A stretch of 64,000 nucleotides of DNA. Source: Streptomyces griseiscabiei. Lineage in GTDB: Bacteria > Actinomycetota > Actinomycetes > Streptomycetales > Streptomycetaceae. Location of the stretch: assembly GCF_020010925.1 (NCBI RefSeq), contig NZ_JAGJBZ010000003.1:868001-932000 (forward strand), given 5' to 3'. The position numbers were made by a program, and so were the translations under genes. This document shows positions 35,032 through 42,850 of the stretch, piece by piece. Under the pieces are notes generated by a model, which was given only the letters and a program-made list of their open reading frames with translations, made no database searches and was not told where the DNA came from. How positions within the stretch are numbered: the stretch's first letter is position 1; each line of letters begins with the position of its first letter.

Positions 35032-36339
35032 TCACCCGGTCCTCACGAGGGGGTGATCTGGCGGGGCGTGGTCGTGCCGGTCGTGATCGTTTCTGGTGAC
35101 GGTGAGTGAGGTCTGTTCGGGCGTCGCGCCATTGGCGCCGCCATTCGCGCCATTGGCGCCAGGCTCTGAGTCCTGGCGCGAATGGCGCGACTGTGGCGTG
35201 ACTGTCGGAGCGTCCTCACTCTTCGTGTCGGTGAAGTGCTCAGTGATCCGCCATACCGAGCCCTTGCCGAACCCGGCGCGCTCGGCCTTGACGCCTGCCT
35301 TGCGCATGGCGCGTTGAAGGGTGCGCTCGCTGATGTCGTCGGCCGCTGCGGCCTTCTTCACGTCCTTGCTCGAGGCCTCGCCGCCCTGGCTCTCGAGGTA
35401 GCCGCGCAGCCACTCGGCGGCGATGTCCCGGTCGCCTCGGTCGGTCTCCTGTCCGGCGGAGAGGATCTCGTCCACGGTGCGATCGGCGCGGCCGGTGAAG
35501 ACGAACCGGCCGACCCGGGCGTCTCCGGCCCGAGTCGGCACGGTGGTCGACTCGATGAGGTAGGACAGCGAGGGCAGGTCCGCGCGGCCGAGGCTGTTCT
35601 TCGCCTGGGTCATCACCCTGCATTCGTTGTCGTCGTCGCGGGCGAACCCGAACACGGCGCGGGGGACGTTCTTGAAGGCACCTGAGCCCGTGATGAGGGA
35701 GGCCGGGTCGGTGCTGGCTCCCTTGTTGAAGTGGGCGATACCGAGCAGCACGGCGCCCGTACGGTCGGCCATCCGGGCGAGCGGGTCGAGGGCCAGGCGG
35801 ACGTCACGCTCGCGGTGGGTGTCGATGCCCTTGCCGATGCAGGACATGAGCGGGTCGAGGACGACTAGGGCCACGCCGTGCTCGGCAATGGCCTGCTCCA
35901 TCAGTGAGTTGTCCTGCGGGAGGCTGAGCGTCGTCTCGCCGTACTCAGCTTCCACGGCCTCCACGCGGTACACGAGGTCGAGGTCTGCGCCGGCCCCGAT
36001 GAGCCGGGGCACGATCGTCTGCTTCCACGAGTCCTCCACGGCCACGTAGAAGACAGCGCGGGGGCGCCCGTGGAAGGAGCCGGGCAGGGTGCCGCGGGTG
36101 ATGTGTGCGGCCATCCACATCCCGAACGAGGACTTCCCCGTGCCCTCGCGGCCGGCCGCGACCGACAGGGCCCCGGCGGGGACGCGTCCCTCGCCCTCGT
36201 CGACCCACGCCCACACCACCGGCTCAGGCTCGATGTCCGAGGCGCGGGTGATCTTCAACGACCGGCGGGGAGCGAGCGCGGCCTCGGTGACCCCGTTGCT
36301 CTCGAGCATCTCGCGGGCCACCTCACGGGGGTTGGTCAC
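35032..36339 (-). CDS. RecA/RepA-like replicative ATPase
   Basis: 435 aa from GTG 36339, which overlaps the prim-pol stop (GTGA). Walker A is GREGTGKSS at 63-71 and Walker B is ALVVLDPL with D162; a conserved His lies in AVLLGIAHFNKG. This is the AAA_25/RepA-like helicase core. Residues about 310-375 look like a winged helix (SKDVKKAAAADDISERTLQR), and the C-terminal 60 residues are low complexity with short Ala-Asn-Gly repeats. It probably acts as helicase or loader with the prim-pol to replicate the excised element. Confidence 0.85.
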   Translation of the reverse strand: MTNPREVAREMLESNGVTEAALAPRRSLKITRASDIEPEPVVWAWVDEGEGRVPAGALSVAAGREGTGKSSFGMWMAAHITRGTLPGSFHGRPRAVFYVAVEDSWKQTIVPRLIGAGADLDLVYRVEAVEAEYGETTLSLPQDNSLMEQAIAEHGVALVVLDPLMSCIGKGIDTHRERDVRLALDPLARMADRTGAVLLGIAHFNKGASTDPASLITGSGAFKNVPRAVFGFARDDDNECRVMTQAKNSLGRADLPSLSYLIESTTVPTRAGDARVGRFVFTGRADRTVDEILSAGQETDRGDRDIAAEWLRGYLESQGGEASSKDVKKAAAADDISERTLQRAMRKAGVKAERAGFGKGSVWRITEHFTDTKSEDAPTVTPQSRHSRQDSEPGANGANGGANGATPEQTSLTVTRNDHDRHDHAPPDHPLVRTG

Positions 36340-37154
36340 GCGACCGCTCCCGCCCGGCGCGGCGCCCGTTCCGCGCTGTGCAGCGTCCTCGAGGCCTCGG
36401 CGTCCGACAGGCCGATGCGGGCCGCAGCGTCGAGCAGCGCGCCGTGCACGGCGTCGCCGTCGACCTTGCCCGCGCGCACCAGCTCGAGGGCGCGGCACCC
36501 TGCCCAGAAGAGGCGGGAGTTCCGCTCGCCCTGGCGGGCCTCGAGGACGAACGCGACCAGGCCGACGAGCCCGTCGAAGGGGCGGGCCGTTCCGATCTGA
36601 TGTACGGGGCGGGGCGGGGTGGTGCGCGCTCCCAGGAAGAGCGGCCATGGGGTGAGCGGGTGGGTGAACTGTCCGTCGCCTGACCAGCGGTAGCGGGCGC
36701 CGGAGGGGTGCAGCGAGGGTGCGGCGACGATGTAGCCGTTGGCCTTCACGTCGATACCGGGGCCGAGCTTGCCGGGCAGGTCTGTGCCGGGGTGGGCGTA
36801 GACCAGGTGGAGGCCGTCCCCGCCCGTGAGCTGCATCAGGGTGGCGGGCAGTGGCCCGTGCTCGGCCTCGAGGCGGCACAGCGTCGAGTGTCCGCCGTTG
36901 CGGGGGTCGACGTCGACGACGGCCAGGCCGTTCGGGGCGCAGGGCAGGCCGATCCCGGCGGACGGGTAGCGGCTCCACCAGGCGGTGATCTGCGCGGGGT
37001 CGCGGGTGGCGTCGTGGTAGCCGTGCCCGTGCTGGCCGCACTCGCCGCGGCAGGGGTGCCCGGCTTCGTGCGCGCGGGGGATGGCCGGCGTCTTGCCCGA
37101 GAGCGGGAAGACGCTCCAGCCGTGTTGCGCGTAGGCGAGGGCGTGCTCGAGCAT
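36336..37154 (-). CDS. Bifunctional DNA primase/polymerase (prim-pol)
   Basis: 272 aa from ATG 37154 with GGAAGG upstream; the in-frame region further upstream is not conserved-looking. Archaeo-eukaryotic primase fold: metal-binding D81/D83 in AVVDVDPRNGG, H116 in GGDGLHLVY, and GIDVKANGYIVAAPSLHPSG. A zinc knuckle (HPCRGECGQHGHGYHDAT, residues 33-50) precedes it, as in actinobacterial element prim-pols. The C-terminal 90 residues are helical. It should prime and extend DNA at the element origin. Confidence 0.88.
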   Translation of the reverse strand: MLEHALAYAQHGWSVFPLSGKTPAIPRAHEAGHPCRGECGQHGHGYHDATRDPAQITAWWSRYPSAGIGLPCAPNGLAVVDVDPRNGGHSTLCRLEAEHGPLPATLMQLTGGDGLHLVYAHPGTDLPGKLGPGIDVKANGYIVAAPSLHPSGARYRWSGDGQFTHPLTPWPLFLGARTTPPRPVHQIGTARPFDGLVGLVAFVLEARQGERNSRLFWAGCRALELVRAGKVDGDAVHGALLDAAARIGLSDAEASRTLHSAERAPRRAGAVA

Positions 37155-37339
37155 CGACCTTCCGCCCCTCGGTCCGGCTCGCCCGGCGAGGGCGGGTCGT
37201 GTCATCATCTGGAGGTCCGTTCTCTGTTGAAGCCCTGGGTCGCTGCCGAGCGATTTGCCCGGGGCTTCGGCGTTTCTGGTGCGGGCAGGGCCCCCGCCAC
37301 TCCGGTGCTGGAACACCGGCGGCCTGGTGGGGGCCTCTC

Positions 37340-37552
37340 TCACTGGGAGATCGTCTGGGCGTCGAGCCACCGCTCGACTTCTTCCCAGCGAGCTCGAAGG
37401 TGCCGCCCGACCTTGATGAGCTTCGGGCCGCCGCCGCGGGAACTCCACTGGTAGACGGTGCTGAGCGGCACACCGCAGTACTCGGCGATCTCGTCCGGCT
37501 TGGCCAGCGGCCGACGCACGACATCTGCCCTGGGCAGGTGGGCACGGGACAT
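37340..37552 (-). CDS. xis: Excisionase / AlpA-like helix-turn-helix protein
   Basis: 70 aa with AAGGAG upstream of ATG 37552. MerR-like DNA-binding fold: PLAKPDEIAEYCGVPLSTVY then QWSSRGGGPKLIKVGRHLRA and RWEEVERWLDAQ. Small proteins of this type direct excision or activate element genes. It is divergent from the XRE gene across 37553-37672 and first in the replication gene series. The 185 bases between it and prim-pol contain no convincing gene. Confidence 0.82.
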   Translation of the reverse strand: MSRAHLPRADVVRRPLAKPDEIAEYCGVPLSTVYQWSSRGGGPKLIKVGRHLRARWEEVERWLDAQTISQ

Positions 37553-37580
37553 GACGCTCCTTGTGCGGGTTTTCCATGAC

Positions 37581-37654
37581 TGACATTGAGTAAGTTGTCA
37601 TTGGCGCGAGTTGCTTGTCAACGTCTTCATCGTCTGTCATGGTTTTCCATGTCA
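37581..37654. promoter_or_regulatory. Divergent control region with five TGTCA/TGACA half-sites
   Basis: TGACA at 37581 and TGTCA at 37596, 37616, 37635 and 37650 are spaced 15, 20, 19 and 15 bp. The first two form the inverted repeat TGACA-N10-TGTCA. The block lies between the divergent excisionase and XRE genes and probably holds the switch between integrated and excised states; the adjacent XRE protein is the likely binder. Confidence 0.55.
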
Positions 37655-37672
37655 CCCGATGTAGGAGAAGCG

Positions 37673-38176
37673 TTGAAACTCGAGAAGGCCATCGGCCGCA
37701 AACTGGCTTGGGCTCGGCGGATCCGCGGCCTGTCCCAAGCTCAGCTCGGGGAGGCCCTGGGCGCGTACCTGGAGAAGCCCTGGAGTCGACAGGCGGTCAA
37801 CGCTGCGGAGCGTGGCGACCGGGCCTTTACGGCGCGGGATCTGCTGGCCCTGGCGCTAGCGCTGGAGACACCCGTGACGACACTGCTCATCCCTCTCGGC
37901 AGTAGCGATGAGGTAGAGCTGCCGAGTGGTGCCGCTCTTGATCGTGCTCAGTACCGCAGTGCGATCCTGCACCCTGACGCTGGCAAGACGTCGGCACTCG
38001 CCGAGTCGCTCGAGGACTTGAAGCGCGTACATGCCGCGTTCGGACAGATGATCGACCTGCACCAGCGCATCGGGCTCGAGCTGAACATGGGCCTGGACAT
38101 GCTGGCTTCGGCGGCGGAGGTCCTTGGCGCCACTCCCGAGAACGACCCCGGCGAATCGGGTGACGCTGATGGCTAG
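37673..38176 (+). CDS. XRE-family regulator beside the integrase
   Basis: 167 aa from TTG 37673, which has TAGGAGA six bases upstream; an ATG at 37649 lacks a signal and would add eight residues. Helix-turn-helix in residues 3-55 (GRKLAWARRIRGLSQAQLGE, WSRQAVNAAERGDRAFTARD). The C-terminus is helical (SLEDLKRVHAAFGQMIDLHQ). It is divergent from the excisionase and overlaps the integrase start by eight bases. It is the likely repressor of element functions. Confidence 0.82.
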   Translation: MKLEKAIGRKLAWARRIRGLSQAQLGEALGAYLEKPWSRQAVNAAERGDRAFTARDLLALALALETPVTTLLIPLGSSDEVELPSGAALDRAQYRSAILHPDAGKTSALAESLEDLKRVHAAFGQMIDLHQRIGLELNMGLDMLASAAEVLGATPENDPGESGDADG

Positions 38177-39528
38177 CGTCTACGACCGGTGGCACCTCTC
38201 CCGCCCGAAGAAGGGCGCCGAGCCGTGCGCCGAGCACTCCAGCCGGACCCGCGACCTCGTGCCCTCCGCCGACCACGGCAAGGGGAAGCGCTGGCAGGTC
38301 CGTTGGCGTGACGCTGCGGGGGAGCAGCAGAAGGAGAACTTCGCCAAGCGCAGCCAGGCCGACACCCGCGCCGCGACCATCGAGGCCGACCTCGCCCGCG
38401 GCCTGTACGTCGACCCGGCGGCCGGCAAGGAGAGCTTCCGTGCGGTCGCCGAGCGCTGGCGCACCTCCGCCGTGCACCGCGACGGCACCAGCTCGCGCGT
38501 CGAGCGGGCCCTACGGCTGCACATCTACCCGACGTTCGCGGACCGGCCGATCGTCACCATCCGGCCCTCCGAGGTGCAAGCCTGGGTCAAGGACCGGTCG
38601 CAGGCGCTCGCGCCGTCCACGCTGCGGGTGACGTTCGCCTACCTGGTCACGGTGATGCACACGGCCGTACGGGACCGGACGATCGCGCTGAACCCGTGCG
38701 CCGGCATCAAGCTGCCGGAGGTGCGGCGTCCGGAGATTGTGCCCCTGCACAGGGACGCCGTTCACGCGCTGATCGAGGCGGCTCCGCCCCGGTACCGCGC
38801 CATGATCCTGTTTCGCCGTGGCGTCGGGGCTCCGGCAGGGCGAGGTCTTCGGCCTGGAAGTGGACTGCGTCGACTTCCTGCGCCGGGAGGTGACGGTTCG
38901 CCAGCAGCTCGTCACCCCGGACAAGGACACGGAGGCGGAGGAGGGGGAGACGGCCGTGAGCTACCTCGGCGAGCCGAAGACGCACGAGAGCTACCGCACC
39001 GTGCCGCTCGTCGGCCTGGCGGTCGACGCGCTCGCCGCGCACCTCCAGCAGTACCCGGCCGTGACGGTGGACATCGAGGACCGGACGGACCCGCGCAAGC
39101 CGAAGCGGCGCAAGGCACAGATGCTGTTCTCGACGGAACGCAAGGACGTGCTGAAGCGCTCCGGCTGGTCGCGCACATGGGCCCGGATGGAGAAGAAGGC
39201 GAACGAGGCCCTCTCCAAGGCGTACGCCGAGTCGTACGCGGCCTGGGTGCAGCGCGGCCGGCCGGAGGGCGCCGAGCCCGCCCTCGTCCAGGTGCCGGGG
39301 GAGGCGAGCATGCACGACCTGCGCCACTTCTACGCCTCGGCGCTGATCAAGAACCGGGAGAGCGTGAAGACGGTTCAGCGGCGGCTCGGCCACTCGAAGC
39401 CGTCGATCACGCTCGACACCTACACCCATCTCTGGCCGGACGATGAGGACACAACGCGGGCGGCGATCGAGGCGGTCCTCGGTGATGTGCCCGCGTTGTG
39501 CCCTCCGGCCGCAACGATTTCTCGCTAG
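38169..39528 (+). pseudogene. int: Tyrosine integrase disrupted by a one-base frameshift
   Basis: ATG 38169 begins an integrase whose N-terminal half (arm-binding AP2-like region GKRWQVRWRDAAGEQQKENF, SAM-like core) reads well to RYRAMILF. The frame then breaks at TTT 38811-38813. Removing one T restores FAVASGLRQGEVFGLEVD and the rest of the protein in the next frame, including the catalytic Arg (GLRQGE), HDLRH and GHSKPSITLDTYTHL with His and Tyr. Both halves are otherwise undamaged. It could be a recent inactivating mutation, a sequencing error, or (less likely) recoding. As read, the enzyme would lack all catalytic residues. Confidence 0.85.
39486..39504. repeat. Candidate arm-type sites, right end
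   Basis: TGTGCCC at 39486 and TTGTGCCCT at 39496, in the same orientation and similar spacing as the copies at 25556-25584. They lie inside the integrase 3' coding end, about 45 bases before the right core. Confidence 0.4.
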
Positions 39529-39545
39529 TGCAGGTCAGACGGTTG

Positions 39546-39563
39546 GATCACCGGTAGTTGACG
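39546..39563. other. Right attachment repeat (attR core), inside yajQ 3' end
   Basis: Exact copy of GATCACCGGTAGTTGACG. Read on the minus strand it encodes the final residues VNYR and stop of YajQ, so integration keeps the host gene intact. The homology extends imperfectly by three more bases. Confidence 0.85.
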
Positions 39564-40036
39564 AACTGCACCGCGAACTCGAAGTCCTGGCCCTTGAGCA
39601 GGGCGATCACGGTCTGCAGGTCGTCGCGGCTCTTGGAGCTGACCCGCAGCTCGTCACCCTGGACCTGGGCCTTGACGCCCTTGGGGCCCTCGTCACGGAT
39701 GATCTTCGCCACCTTCTTGGCGTTCTCCTGGGAGATGCCCTCCTCGATCGACGCGAAGAGCTTGTACTCCTTGCCGGACAGCTGGGGCTCACCCGCGTCC
39801 AGCGACTTCAGGGAGATCCCGCGCTTGATCAGCTTGGACTGGAAGACGTCGAGGATGGCCTTCACCCGGTCCTCGGAGTTCGCCTCCATCAGGATCTTCT
39901 CGCCGGACCACGAGATCGAGGCGCCGACGCCCTTGAAGTCGTAGCGCTGCGAGATCTCCTTGGCGGCCTGGTTGAGGGCGTTGTCGACCTCCTGCCGCTC
40001 GACCTTCGAGACGATGTCGAAACTGGAGTCGGCCAT
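39548..40036 (-). CDS. yajQ: YajQ-type nucleotide-binding protein (UPF0234)
   Basis: 162 aa from ATG 40036 (AAGGAG nine bases upstream). Family landmarks: [52 protein letters not shown] and [20 protein letters not shown]. YajQ proteins bind nucleotides, in some species cyclic di-GMP, with varied roles. Its last codons are the attachment site of the element. Confidence 0.93.
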   Translation of the reverse strand: MADSSFDIVSKVERQEVDNALNQAAKEISQRYDFKGVGASISWSGEKILMEANSEDRVKAILDVFQSKLIKRGISLKSLDAGEPQLSGKEYKLFASIEEGISQENAKKVAKIIRDEGPKGVKAQVQGDELRVSSKSRDDLQTVIALLKGQDFEFAVQFVNYR

Positions 40037-40204
40037 GTCCTGTGGCTCCTTGAAATCGGGGTATCGGGGGGCGACAAGCCTAGCCACACCAGCCCCTCCG
40101 GGTACTGATCAATCAGGTGGCGGAGCACCCCCGGGCATCAGGTATCGTTTACGTCGTCGCCACGGAGCGCCGCCGAAAAGCGGTTCGAAGGACGACAAAT
40201 CCCA

Positions 40205-40286
40205 GGCGGTGTGCCCGAGTGGCCAATGGGAGCGGACTGTAAATCCGTCGGCTTAGCCTACCCAGGTTCGAATCCTGGCGCCGCCA
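40205..40286 (+). tRNA. tRNA-Tyr (anticodon GTA)
   Basis: 82 bases, class II with a long variable arm. Acceptor GGCGGTG pairs with CGCCGCC (one G-T), discriminator A. Anticodon GTA is at 40239-40241 and the T-loop is TTCGAAT. CCA is not encoded. From memory, the orthologous gene in S. coelicolor is the integration site of plasmid SLP1; here it is intact and unoccupied. Confidence 0.95.
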
Positions 40287-40295
40287 CGTGGAGGG

Positions 40296-40345
40296 AAGCC
40301 CCTTCCGGACTGTGAGAGCAGTCGGGAAGGGGCTTTCTCGTTTTC
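40296..40345 (+). terminator. Terminator after tRNA-Tyr
   Basis: Perfect 11-bp arms AAGCCCCTTCC and GGAAGGGGCTT with an 18-base loop, followed by TCTCGTTTT. It is placed to end the tRNA-Tyr transcript before the next small gene. Confidence 0.8.
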
Positions 40346-40361
40346 CAGGCACACTGACTGC

Positions 40362-40568
40362 ATGTCATCGCGTCGCAGGAACTGCCCCGAGTGCCGTCGT
40401 GAGATCGCCGTCGTGGCGGGGCGGTACGCGCGGCACGATCCGCCGGGGGCGAGCGGGGACCTGGTGTCGTGCCCCGGGTCGCGCAGGCCGGCCCAGCTCG
40501 GTGCGGCCCAGCCCGCGCTCGACGGCTTCGTCGTCCCCGACTTCCCCGGCCAGCTACCGCTGTTCTGA
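40362..40568 (+). CDS. 68-aa conserved-looking small protein with CxxC
   Basis: ATG 40362; no strong ribosome-binding site. It begins MSSRRRNCPECRREIAVVAG with CPEC near the N-terminus, and ends DGFVVPDFPGQLPLF. It resembles short proteins found next to tRNA-Tyr in Streptomyces. It lies 8 bases from the convergent SDR gene stop. The function is unknown. Confidence 0.55.
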   Translation: MSSRRRNCPECRREIAVVAGRYARHDPPGASGDLVSCPGSRRPAQLGAAQPALDGFVVPDFPGQLPLF

Positions 40569-40576
40569 CGCGGGCG

Positions 40577-41230
40577 TCAGTTGCCCGCCACCGACTTCAC
40601 CGCCACGGAGACCGGCGTCGAACCGCTGATCAGCTCCAGGGTCAGACCGGCGGTGGCCGGGGTCTCCAGCAGTTCGGCGAGGACCGCGGCCACGTCGTCG
40701 CGGGGGACCGGGCCGCGCCCGGTGGACGCCTCCAGCCGGACCAGGCCGGTGCCGGCTTCGTCGGTCAGCTGCCCGGGCCGCAGGATCGTCCAGTCCAGGT
40801 CCAGGCCGCGTACGTACGCGTCGGCCTCGCCCTTCGCCCGCAAGTAGACGTCGAAGATGTCGTCGCCCTCGTGGCGGGGGTCCGCGCCCATGGACGAGAC
40901 GACGAGATGGCGGCGGACGCCCGTCCGCACCGCCGCATCGGCGAACAGGACCGCCGCCCCGCGGTCGACCGTGTCCTTGCGGGCCGTCCCGCTGCCCGGC
41001 CCGGCGCCCGCCGCGAACACCGCGGCGTCCGCGCCCTGCAGATGGGCGGCGACCTCCTCGGCCGACGCCGACTCCAGATCGCACAGCACCGGTTCGGCAC
41101 CCACCGCCCGCAGCTCGTCCGCGTGTTCGGCGCGGCGGATGATCCCCGCGACCTCGTGACCGCGCCCGGCGAGCAGCCGCTCCAGCCGCAGCGCGATCTG
41201 ACCATGTCCTCCAGCAATGACAATGCGCAT
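40577..41230 (-). CDS. NAD(P)-binding atypical SDR protein
   Basis: 217 aa from ATG 41230. The N-terminus MRIVIAGGHGQIALRLERLL has the GGHGQIA dinucleotide loop. Later segments VVSSMGADPRHEGDD and LDWTILRPGQLTDEAGTG and DDVAAVLAELLETPATAG fit SDR_a5/NmrA-type proteins. It is probably an NAD(P)H-dependent reductase or regulator; the substrate is not evident. It is divergent from the lipoprotein gene. Confidence 0.85.
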   Translation of the reverse strand: MRIVIAGGHGQIALRLERLLAGRGHEVAGIIRRAEHADELRAVGAEPVLCDLESASAEEVAAHLQGADAAVFAAGAGPGSGTARKDTVDRGAAVLFADAAVRTGVRRHLVVSSMGADPRHEGDDIFDVYLRAKGEADAYVRGLDLDWTILRPGQLTDEAGTGLVRLEASTGRGPVPRDDVAAVLAELLETPATAGLTLELISGSTPVSVAVKSVAGN

Positions 41231-41372
41231 GATTCCGACCGTACGCCCGAACGGACGCGTTCGCCGCGCAACCATCCGACCGTCCCGGGTGTCTCACCCA
41301 TGTTCGCCTTTTTCACCTTGTTCGGCGAACTCCGGCACCACGCCGGAATCACGGGGGGAAACCGACACCGCC

Positions 41373-42461
41373 ATGCGTATCACCACGCGCGAGACCGTCG
41401 TCCGTACGTCCATGGGGCGGGCGTCCGCCGCCGGGGCGCCCGTAGTCCGCCGGGCCTTCACCGGGGTCGGCTGCGCGGCGGCCGTGCTCGTCACGGTGGC
41501 CGCGTGCGGCACGGTCCAGAACCTCACCGCGGGCCAGAAGATCGACGGCGCCGTCGAGCGACTGGGCGAGCAGAAGTCGCTGGCCTTCGGGATACGGCTC
41601 GACGCCGACCCGGACGACCTCGTCGCGCTGATGGGCGAGGACGGCGAGGAGGCGCCGCCGGAGATGGCGGAGTTCTTCACCGACCTGCGCGTCGACGTGT
41701 CCGTCAAGTCGAAGAAGCCGCTGGCCGAGTCCGGTGAGAAGGACATCACCGGCATGGGCATGAAGGTCTCGGGCGACAAGGGCGTGCTCGCCGAGTACCG
41801 GGTCGTCGGCGACTACACGTACTACCGCGCCGACATGCAGGCCATGGGCGACGCGATGGGCATGCCGTTCCCGACGGCCGACGAGCTCGACGAACTCCCG
41901 GAGAGCGAGCAGCACTTGCGGCCGGTCCTGGAGGGCGACTGGGTCAAGGTCAACACGGCCGACCTGCGGGAGGCCGCCGAGGACGCCGGGGCCGGCTCCG
42001 GCTCGGGCGGCTCCGACGACATCGACGCCAAGACGCAGAAGAAGATCCTCGACGCCGTCCGCGGTGTCGTCGCCCGCGAGGTCGACTTCAAGACCAAGGA
42101 CGGCAAGGACGGCGCCGAGGTCATCAGCGCCAAGGCCAACTTCCGCGACCTGCTCACCGGCATCGTCGGCAAGCTCCGGCCCATCGAGGGCGAGCTGCCG
42201 CCGGGCGCCGAACTCCCCACCGCCAAGGACATGAAGGACGCCCCGGACAAGAACGTCGCGGTCGACTTCACGCTCCAGGACGGTGACCTGACCCGGATCG
42301 AGACCGACCTCGCCGTCCTCGCCGACGACCCGAAGGGCGCCGAGGCCCCCCTGGTCCTCACCTTCGGCAAGGCCGGCGACATCAGCGCCCCCAAGGGCGC
42401 CTCCGAGATCCCGGTCGACGAGTTCGGCGGCCCCTTCGGCGGCGGAATGCTCGGCGTCTGA
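41373..42461 (+). CDS. Secreted lipoprotein (LppX/LprG-like size)
   Basis: 362 aa from ATG 41373; an ATG at 41412 is also possible. The signal peptide ends in a lipobox VTVAAC with C45, so it is a lipid-anchored surface protein. The mature part is rich in Asp, Lys and Gly, and resembles Streptomyces lipoproteins of unknown function that follow a DUF/LppX-like beta pattern (KISLAFGIRLDAD-like start, VSVKSKKPL, YYRADMQAMG). A Gly/Ser linker lies near residue 210. The exact role is unknown. Confidence 0.75.
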   Translation: MRITTRETVVRTSMGRASAAGAPVVRRAFTGVGCAAAVLVTVAACGTVQNLTAGQKIDGAVERLGEQKSLAFGIRLDADPDDLVALMGEDGEEAPPEMAEFFTDLRVDVSVKSKKPLAESGEKDITGMGMKVSGDKGVLAEYRVVGDYTYYRADMQAMGDAMGMPFPTADELDELPESEQHLRPVLEGDWVKVNTADLREAAEDAGAGSGSGGSDDIDAKTQKKILDAVRGVVAREVDFKTKDGKDGAEVISAKANFRDLLTGIVGKLRPIEGELPPGAELPTAKDMKDAPDKNVAVDFTLQDGDLTRIETDLAVLADDPKGAEAPLVLTFGKAGDISAPKGASEIPVDEFGGPFGGGMLGV

Positions 42462-42513
42462 TCTTCAAGCGCGTCAGGCACGCGCGCGTGGAGCACGAGA
42501 ACCCCACGCGCGC

Positions 42514-42850
42514 GTGCCCGCACCCCCAAGTGCGGCCCGCGCACCTCCACTTCCCTCACGCACGCCCTTCGCCCCCCTCAGGACGGCTGCCCCGGCCCGT
42601 GCCTGGGCTGATCCGCCGCCCCACCCGTGGCCGACCCGCAGTTCAGGCCGGGCACGCGAGCGGAGCAGCAAGGCAGCACCGGAGCGCCACGCGCGTGCCC
42701 GCGCGCCCACATCGTGCCCGCACCCCCAAGTGCGGCCCGCGCACCCCCACTTCCCTCACGCACGCCCTTCGCCCCCCTCAGGACGGCTGCCCCCGCCCCT
42801 GCCGGGGCAGATCCGCCGCCCCGCCCGGCGCCGAGCCGCAGTACTCCCGC
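42514..42850. repeat. Direct duplication with exactly 200-base offset
   Basis: The sequence beginning GTGCCCGCACCCCCAAGTGC occurs at 42514 and again at 42714. About 85 bases are nearly identical, then similarity decays to about 42640/42840. The right copy contains the 3' end of the amidohydrolase gene; the left copy encodes a matching C-terminal fragment (CGSATGGAADQPRHGPGQPS) with its stop at 42578. The left copy is thus a leftover gene end, and 42462-42777 otherwise holds no gene. Confidence 0.75.

Larger units (their letters stand above)
25432..39563. mobile_element. Integrated 14.1-kb satellite-like element at the 3' end of yajQ
   Basis: Bounded by 18-bp direct repeats. Right end: tyrosine integrase (frameshifted), XRE regulator, divergent excisionase. 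Middle, minus strand: prim-pol, RecA-like ATPase, P27-type small terminase, small proteins, HK97 major capsid protein, and an XRE/DUF6879-like regulatory module. Left end, plus strand: eight overlapping small genes including a DUF2637/SpdB-like membrane protein. No large terminase, portal, prohead protease, tail, lysis, TraB/FtsK or relaxase gene is present. A capsid gene plus small terminase without the rest of the phage is typical of phage satellites; the left operon resembles AICE/plasmid cargo. Classification as a satellite is inference. Confidence 0.8.

Noticed and set aside
34844..35035. A GTGA-coupled 63-codon frame after the ATPase gene on the minus strand
   Set aside because: It starts well (overlapping the ATPase stop) but runs out of frame into the small terminase gene and encodes a Pro/Arg-rich product with no recognisable pattern; kept out of the gene list for lack of support.
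25432..39563. Complete prophage or AICE
   Set aside because: No large terminase, portal, tail, lysis, TraB or RepSA-type gene could be found between the attachment repeats, so neither label fits.
40205..40286. tRNA-Tyr as attachment site of the element
   Set aside because: No second copy of its 3' end occurs at the left boundary; the 18-bp repeat in yajQ explains both ends.
42578..42763. 61-codon minus-strand frame ending CGSATGGAADQPRHGPGQPS
   Set aside because: Its end is the duplicated 3' end of the amidohydrolase gene; there is no start signal or independent coding character, so it is described as part of the duplication.
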